Shown here piece after piece: positions 40,950 through 49,500 of a stretch of DNA of 64,000 bases (position 1 is its first letter; each line of letters opens with the position of its first letter). This DNA comes from Asterias amurensis (lineage: Eukaryota; Echinodermata; Asteroidea; Forcipulatida; Asteriidae). Under the pieces are notes generated by a model. It searched no databases. It worked only from the letters and a program-made list of their open reading frames with translations, and was not told the origin of the DNA. The position numbers and the translations under genes were made by a program. The stretch spans positions 12,658,406 to 12,722,405 of the forward strand of contig NC_092655.1 in the NCBI RefSeq assembly GCF_032118995.1. The letters are read 5' to 3'.

Positions 40950-41860
40950 AATACATTTTATCACAATAATTTTACTCATCACAATAATTAGTATGTAATT
41001 AATGAAACTAAACTCTTAATAAATAATCTCTTAAGAATATCAAGGATTGATGTAGTACATTTTAATTTACTCCAAGGTGTGTGTGTGTTTGTATGTCTTT
41101 AGTGGTAGGCCCCAATTTCGCAAATACGGGGAACACCCATGTTAGCTGTGGAAAACGGGGGTACATGCTGGTCTAGTTAGCGATAAAATTTGTCACTAAA
41201 CTAGACCAGCATACAACTTATTTCCTAGCTAGTTCACATGTACCAAGTACATGTACAATGTATTTGCCAAATAGTCTAGACTAAACACAGCAAGGGAATC
41301 AAGGCTAGAAGAAAAAATAGTATGGTTCCCATAACCATAACAAGAATTCAAATGAGTAATATAGTTGGGGTTGATAGGGAACCTGACAATAATGTTTCTT
41401 ATGTTTAACAAACAATGACCGCCATTTTCTATTGGTGGCCTTGATTACTACAAAATGTAAAACTGGCTTGACACAAATATACCCTTTAAGATAAACCATA
41501 AAAAGGCTTTCGCCCAAAGTTGTCAAGGTTGGAAAAACTCTCTTTACATGAGCCAAATTTAATACAGCCAAGTCAGTGCAAACAATTGCTCAGCACAGCA
41601 AAACAAATGCATAGCTAAAACAAAACCACCAGCCAAAATGCCACAAAATTAACATTGCTGCTATGCAGGCCTTATGATATTGTTTTGTAAAACTGGCAAA
41701 GTTGTGTATTCTACTAAACAGCTAAAATAAGGCCCTCCACTCTTTGTGCATTTTAACTACTCTGCATCCTGCTTTGTTACCATAACAATTTTGGCAACGA
41801 TAATCAATATAGGAATTGTGCGAACAAATTCACCCATAGCTACAGTTCTATCATGCAATA
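40950..41860. other. Intergenic, largely unrecognised
   Basis: Apart from the small hairpin U at 41167-41213 nothing is recognised. Confidence 0.45.
41167..41213. repeat. Small hairpin U, copy 2
   Basis: TGCTGGTCTAGTTAGCGATA and its complement TGTCACTAAACTAGACCAGCA fold around AAATT; 18 or so paired bases per arm. A decayed copy is at 8608-8653. Confidence 0.7.
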
Positions 41861-41861
41861 T

Positions 41862-42229
41862 GACACTATTGGTAATTACTCAAAATAATTATCAGCGTAA
41901 AAACTTACTTGGTGACGAGAATGGGGAGAGGTTGATAGTATAAAACATTGTGAGAAACAGCTTCCTCTGAATAACATAGTTTTCGAGAAAGAAGTAATTT
42001 TCCATGGATATGATTTCGAGACCTCAGATTTAGAATTTGAGGTCTCGAAATCAACCATCTAAAAGCACACAACTTCTTGTGACAAGGGTGTATTTTTCTT
42101 TCGTTGTTATCTCGCAACTTGACGACCGATTGAGCTCAAATTTTTACAGCTTTGTTATTTTATGCATATGTTGAGATACACCAAGTGAGAAGACTGGTCT
42201 TTGACAATTACCAATAGTGTCTAGTTTCT
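41862..42229 (+). mobile_element. MITE-B copy 9
   Basis: Left end starts at GACACTATTGGTAATTACTC (first bases of the repeat lost); right end ACCAATAGTGTCTAGTTTCT then TTAA (42230-42233). Confidence 0.85.
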
Positions 42230-42259
42230 TTAAAGTCATGAATACAATGGATGAGTACT

Positions 42260-42461
42260 AGGGCCTTTCTCAAACCTCGCATTGGACTCCGGCTCTGTGC
42301 GCTGCTTACGCAGTGGAAACGCAGTGAGCAGTGCGTATGAGCTGGCCTTGTCAGGCTTATACATTTTTGGAGCAGCATGTATTTGGCACGTGGTTGTACA
42401 TCAGCAGACTGGCAGACAGAGCCTGGGCCTGGAGCCCGAGCAGAGGTTTGAGAAAGGCCCC
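42260..42461. mobile_element. MITE-Q copy 1
   Basis: AGGGCCTTTCTCAAACCTCG left and AGAGGTTTGAGAAAGGCCCC right are inverted; GGACTCCGGCTC pairs loosely with GAGCCCGAGC. A relative is at 60322-60492. The open frames here come from the inverted structure. Confidence 0.7.
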
Positions 42462-42469
42462 CAGTGAAA

Positions 42470-43050
42470 GTAAATTTCATGACTTGGGAGACCCATACTG
42501 GAGTTTGTTTTCTATAAAAACTGAAAATGGCCTCAACAAGATCAAGGCAAAGCGAGACGATACGATTTACCTCACTTAATGTAAACACATCAACTTATTA
42601 AATACAAAAAGGTGCACAACCAAAGCTTCTACATATAACACTTGCATTGGCAAATGGTCACTGCATTAGATTAGAGACGGAACGGTCACACCAGAATCTG
42701 CATTGTTCAAGTTGTTATACGGAAATAATTTTGTTTCTTCTTAGTAGTCACCACAATAAAACGTTAAAAGAAATGTTTTTGAAATCATGATCAGTTATGT
42801 TGAAACGTCACAGTCATACCTGATTATGCACAATGCATTTTTTTTCACTCACATTAATTGGTAAATGGTCAAAATCGTTCATTCTATTATTAGTTTAAAT
42901 CAATTTTTTTTTGTTTTTAACTGACTGGCCTGTGTAGTGCAGGCGTACATAATGGTATATTTCACTAAAGAACTTTCAAAATCAAATTGGTGTACATTGT
43001 ACAAAACACGTCACGCTGAAAGAGAGGGTATACCTTTCAGAATTTCTCAG
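42470..43050. other. Intergenic, nothing recognised
   Basis: AT-rich sequence without repeats shared in the window. Confidence 0.4.
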
Positions 43051-43058
43051 TAACTTAA

Positions 43059-43439
43059 AGGAACACGTTGCCTTGGATCGGTCGAGTTGGTCTGTAAAAA
43101 GCGTTTGTAACCGTTTGTTATAAAATGCAGATGATTGGAAAGATGTTTTCAAAGTAGAATACAATGATCCACACAAATTTGCCACGAAATTGCGAGGTTT
43201 CCTTTTACTTTGCGAACTAACACAGTCGGCCATTTATGGGAATCAAAAATTTGACTCCCATAAATGGCTGACCGTGTTACTCGACGAGGTAAAAGGAAAA
43301 CCGTGCAATTTCGAGGCATGTTTGTGTGGACCATTGTATTCTACTTTTAAAACATCTTTCTAACCATATGCATTTGATAACAAATGGTTACAAACGCTTT
43401 TCAAAGACCAACTCGACCGATCCAAGGCAACGTGTTCCT
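43059..43439. mobile_element. MITE-C copy, intact palindrome
   Basis: TTAA at 43055-43058 and 43440-43443; AGGAACACGTTGCCTTGGAT against ATCCAAGGCAACGTGTTCCT; centre GGAATCAAAAATTTGACTCC. Confidence 0.95.
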
Positions 43440-43459
43440 TTAATGGCCATACAAAAAAA

Positions 43460-43720
43460 CGTACTTGGTAAGTAGCACTGCAGCTATAAATACATGTTGA
43501 GAAACAATGCCCTTCAAAGGAATGTGGTTTTAGAAAAAGGAATTCAAGAACTTTTCAATCTGAGAAACGTTTCCCAGATTGTGTATTCTAATTACGGGTT
43601 ATGTGTGGACATAACCACTCCAGATTGATGATCTCTCAAAAACGCTTTTGAAATGAAATTTACACAGGCTTGTTTTGTTGTATATATCTACATTTATATA
43701 GGATTGAAACAAAACTAGCA
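43460..43720 (+). mobile_element. MITE-G-like relic
   Basis: ACTTGGTAAGTAGCACTGCA, CTCTCAAAAACGCTTTTGAA and ATGAAATTTACACAGGCTTG follow the order of MITE-G; a hairpin CAATCTGAGAAACG / CGTTTCCCAGATTG lies inside. Ends not found. Confidence 0.45.
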
Positions 43721-43765
43721 AATCCAAAAACCAAAACCCAGAGGTATACTTTGCTATCAAAGGCA

Positions 43766-43891
43766 CAGGGGTAGATTTCACAAAGAGTTAGGGAGATATA
43801 CAAATTGCATGGATAGTCCTAAGTTAGGACGAGTAACTGGTCCTAACTCGAGATAAGACTAGTCCTAAATCTTTGTGAAATCCACCCCTGG
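43766..43891. mobile_element. MITE-N short copy
   Basis: CAGGGGTAGATTTCACAAAG and CTTTGTGAAATCCACCCCTG are inverted; inside, TCCTAAGTTAGGACGAGTAA and its complement repeat. 126 bp, no protein. Confidence 0.8.
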
Positions 43892-43964
43892 ACATGTTTG
43901 GTCAATACTCACCTGCAACCTATACATCCCAAATTGGGAGATTGCTTGCAGTACTAACCCAGAT

Positions 43965-44206
43965 CCAAAATATGTATTAATAAAAACTTACTTGGTGATG
44001 AGCAACAGAAAGCTGTTGATAGTATAAAACGTTGTGAGAAACAACTCGCTCTGAAGTAAAATATTTTTTGAGGAAGAGGTAATTTCTCACAAAAAATTTG
44101 AGAAAGACTTCAGGCCTGAAGCCTTTCTCAAGTTTGTTATTTTATGCATATGTTCGGATACACCAAGTGAAAATACTGGTCTCTGACAATAACCAACATG
44201 TCTTAC
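43965..44206 (+). mobile_element. MITE-D relic
   Basis: AGAAAGCTGTTGATAGTATA, ACTCGCTCTGAAGTAAAATA and ATGCATATGTTCGGATACAC in MITE-D order, with a strong internal hairpin (TTTGAGAAAGACTTCAGGCC / GGCCTGAAGCCTTTCTCAA). Ends missing. Confidence 0.65.
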
Positions 44207-44394
44207 ACCATTACCACATGTGGCTGTGGCTAAGGTCAGCATTCCTATTCTATAACCTTATCAATGCAGTCAAAGCCAAGAGCCTTAGTCAATGTTACCC
44301 AGTAAGGGAAACACCTTGCAGGAAATTATTCTTGCATTGGATAAGTTCAAAATAGATGGTTAGGGAAATGTACAATACATGTAGGTCTTTGGTT

Positions 44395-44620
44395 TCTGTT
44401 TTTTTTACCCTTACACCGATATGTATTAAGCTAAGTACTTTCCAGAAATCTGTGAACACAAAATCTATAGGCAAATCACTCGGGTGGGATTCAAACCCAA
44501 GACATTTGCATTGCTAAAGGAGATGTCTTACCACTAGACCACCGAGCTAGCCCGACAACTAGAGGCAGTTTGAAGTCGATGCGGTACCTGCTGCTTAGGA
44601 TTCAAACTGCCTAGTTGTTA
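44395..44620 (-). mobile_element. SINE family III copy 3 with hairpin leader
   Basis: Minus-strand head GGTGGTCTAGTGGTAAGACA ... GGTTTGAATCCCACCC; the tail CACATCGGTGTAT-like TACATATCGGTGTAAGGGTA matches the tandem copies at 25321-25835. Upstream of the head the sequence folds: ACAACTAGAGGCAGTTTGAA pairs with TTCAAACTGCCTAGTTGT (44559-44620). Confidence 0.7.
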
Positions 44621-44637
44621 GAGCAGTGGCACATTAA

Positions 44638-44757
44638 AGGCAGTGGACACTATTGGTAATTACTCAAAATAATTGTTATCATAAATCCTTACTTGTTACC
44701 AAGTAAGGTTTTATGCTGATAATTATTTTGAGTAATTACCAATAGTGTCCACTGCCT
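44638..44757. mobile_element. Minimal MITE-B hairpin, 120 bp
   Basis: Only the two terminal arms of MITE-B remain (AGGCAGTGGACACTATTGGT and AATTACTCAAAATAATTGTT against their complements), separated by a short centre that itself pairs (CTTACTTG / CAAGTAAG). TTAA at 44634-44637 and 44758-44761. A nearly complete single hairpin. Confidence 0.9.
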
Positions 44758-45149
44758 TTAACTACATACTCTCTATATGTTCGTTTTAACCATCAGAAGA
44801 AGAGCATTGTAGAAAGTTTGGGTTGCTGTTGCTGTTTAGGGGTATGATGAAAAGAGGGGGTTACTTTTAACAAAAATGTACTTTTATCAAAGGAAGTTAC
44901 ATGGATACAGCACCACCTCCTTATATAAGTTCTCAAAGATGTGCAATACACATTTTATAGATGCAATAGATTAACAAAATTCTACATCTATACATTAAGA
45001 GCAAGAATATAGGAATACATTGTAGTAGATTAAAAATTGAAAGATTCCTTATTCCAATAAATGAATCTCTTCAATAATGTTTAAAAAATTGTCCAGGTGA
45101 CGTCAGCTGATGTGCTTTTTCTTCTATGGTACAAAGCCGTTTTTTGTTT

Positions 45150-45420
45150 TTGTTTTATGAGATGATCTTCCCATCAAGGGAACTCATCAAACTCCAACGA
45201 GGGGATATAAACACCAAGCCGGCAACAGCCAATCTCTCTCATACTAAACATTGGTTTAACGTCTACGATTATGAATTGCACAAATCAACAAATTGTGATT
45301 CAGTATTAGACGACGATACTTACTCTAGTCAGTGTGAAAATCAGCGGTTAGCTTGGGAGATTCGAACCCACAACCTTGTAATTGCAAGTCTAGCAGTCTG
45401 ACCGCTGGACCACAATGGAA
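45150..45420 (-). mobile_element. tRNA-derived SINE family II, full copy
   Basis: Minus strand: GTGGTCCAGCGGTCAGACTG, then AAGGTTGTGGGTTCGAATCT (B-box), CTAACCGCTGATTTTCACAC, GAGAGATTGGCTGTTGCCGG, TTCCCTTGATGGGAAGATCA, ending in an AAAAC tail. The best-preserved family II copy, with complete head and body. Confidence 0.8.
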
Positions 45421-45424
45421 TCGA

Positions 45425-46575
45425 CCAACAGTCGTCATGTTCAAAATGATAACCCCCGTGGGATACATGTACAGTACATCACTCATGTTTCCCTGAGCCA
45501 TGTACATGCGTCTTTGTAGGACATCCTGTGATTGGTTCTTGACCGATAACAGTTCAGCACCATGCTCATAATAGCAGGTAATAAACCAACAGATGTAGCT
45601 TCAGCTTAAAATTCAAGTCTTCCTTCCCCTCGTCCCATTGTTGCTTGTGTACCAATAAGTAACAGTTTCTATCATAAACCCTCACCCTTCAAAATCATCT
45701 TTATCCTTTTTTTCCCAATATGAAGGTTTCCAGAGGAATGAGGCATGCAACTGCCCATTGAAAACAAAAAAAAGGAAAATTTTCAAAGGCACAACGCAAG
45801 TGCGGAGCGAGGCAGCCAAAACGCCACAGGACATGATACCCACAATGGTACCCTAGAAAATGTTGAGGTTTATTATGCTCTTAGGTGCATTGTTAGCATG
45901 TACATGATGTACTAGGCTTATTTTACATGATTGTAGTTGTACACTGTTGTTGCCAGTCATATACAGGCATATATTAGGCTAACAAACAAAAAATCACGTT
46001 GTTAAAAAATGCGGAATTCCGCGGTTGCATGCCTGAGGAATGGAGGACTTGGGCCCAGATAACATTACAACAGCGTATAACTGGGCCAGGCATTCCAATC
46101 TTATCCAAGTCCAAAAGTATTGGTGTGGATTGGATTAGGAGAAGAGATTACTGGAGGATTAAGGGCACCTGTGGCTTCGAGAGTCAGGGTTTGCAAATGT
46201 TACAGATCTCAATCTGTGCTTGGGTACAAAATCAATGTTCGCTTAACCTCAATCCCCCTTCCCTAAACCTGTATACCCTTTTCCCAATTGCTGTTTAACC
46301 TGTTAATTGCCACCCTAGGACCGTCCCAAAAATATTATCTGCTTGACACCCAAGCATGAAGTAAAGTGGTTGTAGGATTAGTCTTTTAAAAAAGGTAGTT
46401 TCTGGAGCTACATATATGGCAGTGTATATAGCCTCAATACGATTCATGGTTCTTTTAAAAAAACAGCCTAGGGGTCGTTACTGGAAGCTGCTGGCTCTTT
46501 TTTCTTTTTTTTTCACTCACAAGTTTGTCAGAGATATACAAAGCAATTATATAATAAAATGTGGCATTGAACTCT
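45425..46575. other. Intergenic, 3' flank of ARL10
   Basis: No exon, repeat pairing or known element recognised. The 99-codon frame at 45999-46298 has no recognised domain. No canonical minus-strand poly(A) signal was found near the ARL10 stop. Confidence 0.4.
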
Positions 46576-46578
46576 CTC

Positions 46579-49500
46579 TCAGTCCTTGGACAAGGATACC
46601 ATTAATTCCATGACTTGTTTGACGTTGTCGCTTCCTGCGTTCAGTACTGTCTGTGTCTCCACTACATGGACCTCTCGTTCTTGGGACGGGACGGATGGAC
46701 TGAGGGCTGATATAAACTCGGCTCCCCGCTTCGCTGTGGCCTGATCCTGGTTTTTAAAGAACGAAAAAGGGAAACAAATTGCAGTTAGTATTTTATATTT
46801 TTGCTGATTACTAAGATTCGTGCCTGGATTTACACAGAAGCCAAGGCCTCTGTTGCCCTGGGCCCAATTTCATAGAGCTGCTAAGCACAAAAATTTGCTT
46901 AGCATGACATTTCTTACTTAATAAAAACAGGATTACCAACCAAATTTCAACGTAATTTTCAGGATGAGCAAACAACAGCTGAATACCAGTAACAAGAACT
47001 ATGCAACAAATTGAAACCTGGTTGGTAATCCGGTTTTTATACCAAGGAAGAAATTTCATGCTTAGCAAATTTTTGTGCTAAGCAGCTATATAAAATCGGG
47101 CCCTGGTGCCCCTTCAAAACTTGCTCATAATAATAATAATAATAGTAATAATAATAATACCAAAACTTATATAGCGCCCTAATCATGTAAACATGCTCTA
47201 GGGCGATGAACATGGAAAAATAGACAAACTAAAAAATAAGAAAATACGGAATTATATCAACAGGAACTAAAGATTTTCAACAGGAAATACCTTCTGCAAA
47301 ATGAGAACAGATTTGCACTCTTGGATGAAATTCCAGGCCTGAGTGTTATAATCTGTGCGCTAATACCTTGCTGCTGTGTACATAATAGAAGTTCATCAAC
47401 GTTCAATGGGAGTCGGGTCGGTCATTTTTGGAAAATTTGTTAATGTATAGATTGATCTTCTCATTAAATTGTTCCCATTTTGGGGCATTTCATCATCATC
47501 ATACTTCGTCCTTAGACGGAATAGTAGAAGCAGCATTGATGAAGTGGTGCCAGGTTGCTTTGTCCCTCATGAGTTGTCGGGTCTCGGTTGGACCGAGATT
47601 ACATGTACCCTCAACTTGGCAAAACTCAAATATTGATGACATGTATAGCTCTATGATTATGACTTTGGTGATCTTCACAAACGAAATCATTACAGTTTAC
47701 ATGGCTCAAATTTGTACACTGGACCACAAACCTGAGGCCTGTCTACCTAAAAGACTGCATAGCACCCATGTACCATCTAGGGAAGGCCTGCGATCGAGCC
47801 GGGACGTTACTCGTCTGTCCATCCCTAAGAGTAGCAGGCGGGTAGGCGATGGATCATTCAGTGTTTTCGAGCCAACTCTCTGGAACTCATTACCAAATAC
47901 CACAAGGTCCTCTCAAACAGTTTCCGCTTTCAAACGCAACCTCAAAACTTATTTATTCTAGTGTATTATATTTGCTATTGTTTGTGTGTAAAGCGCATTG
48001 ATCATTTCTTTGGAATCGCGCTATATAAGAGCTGGTTTTATATTGTTATTATTATTTTATTATATTATTATTACACTTTGTCTTGAAACCACCTAATAGG
48101 AGACACTTTACCTGTTTATTTGCAATGAGAACCAGGGGCACACACTTGAGCCTTTCATCGGCAAGAAGTTTGTGCAGTTCCTCTTTGGCTTCTGGTAAGC
48201 GTGCCTCATCAACGGCATCAACAACAAATACTAAGACGTCAGTTCCTTTGATGAAGTTCTCCCAGTACAGGCGCACACTCTGTTGGCCACCAACTAGAAC
48301 AGCAAAATATTATTATGATTTTATGACCAATTGTCTAAACAATAATAATAATAACCGTATTTATAACGCGCCTTTTGCCAAAGGATACAAAGCGCCAGGT
48401 ATTATTACTGCAAGGAGTTGGACGAAGTTTGAGATATAAACCCTAATCCTTAGCAACCATGTAATGGTTTACAAGGTGTTGTGGCGCAATATGCTGCCAA
48501 TCCAGCCAGGAACACCGGGACGAACCCCCTCTCTTTACGATAAGTGCACGGGTTGTTTTACATGCGTTTACACAACACATGGGACCAACGGCTTTACGTC
48601 CCATCCGAAGGACGAAGCAATGGTTAACTGTCTTGCGTAAGGACACAAGTGTCATGGATGGGGATTCGAACCCACACTCTGCTGGTCAGAAGTTTGAATT
48701 CAGTGCTCTTAACCGCTCGCCCATGATGCTTCTTCCCATGTTTTTGTTCTTCTTGGGGGCAGGGGGGGAGAACGAGAGAAACTCAATATTAAAAGCTAAA
48801 CTGAATAGCTGCCAGGTCACCGATTGCAAGAACACTTTACAGGTAAAATTAAGGCCTTTCTGCGCTACATGTAGCTAGCCAGTGAAAATTTGCTTGACAG
48901 AATTCCCTGCTTCCATAAGCGCTGATTCTTTGCTTACAGTAAGCAGATCCATGAAATTGGGCCTGTTTGGTTCAGGACTGCATTATAAGCAGTGGCTACA
49001 AAAGCAATGTAATTTTTTTACTTTATAAAACTTGGATTCAGGGACCTGATGAAAGCATAAAAAGATGAAGAGCTGCCCATAACAAAGCTAGAAACGAGAT
49101 GCATACAAGAACTTTAAAAAGAAGGATCACTAAAATGAAACCTGAAACTACTGCTTTAATGGACATAGTCCGACTAGGCGTGTGGTTCAACCATACTTTG
49201 AGGGCCCAGAACCCCGTAGGCTATCGATTTGCAGATCACCCAACTCAGGCCTGTATGTCTCGTTTTTGAAAAGGCAAGGGCACCAAGGCATTTTCTCCTT
49301 GCTACAGGGCACCCTATGACAGGGCACAGTTTCTACTGTGTATAGCATTTTAAGGGCACCAAGGCAATGACCAAGGGGCTTGGAGGCAATCGCCTTCGTT
49401 GCCTCCATGAAGTATCAGGCCCAACTCAACATCTCCTAGTTAGGAACTAAACCTACATACCTACTCTACACCACAATTTAAAAAGATTCAAGAAAGAAAC

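Noticed and set aside
42208-42588. 126-codon open frame on the minus strand
   Set aside because: Produced by the inverted repeat MITE-Q; a similar frame exists on the opposite strand.
47428-47700. Host gene from the 177-codon frame ending at 47961
   Set aside because: Only the last 85 or so codons make sense, and these are a LINE reverse-transcriptase C-terminus; the upstream part is unrelated intron sequence.
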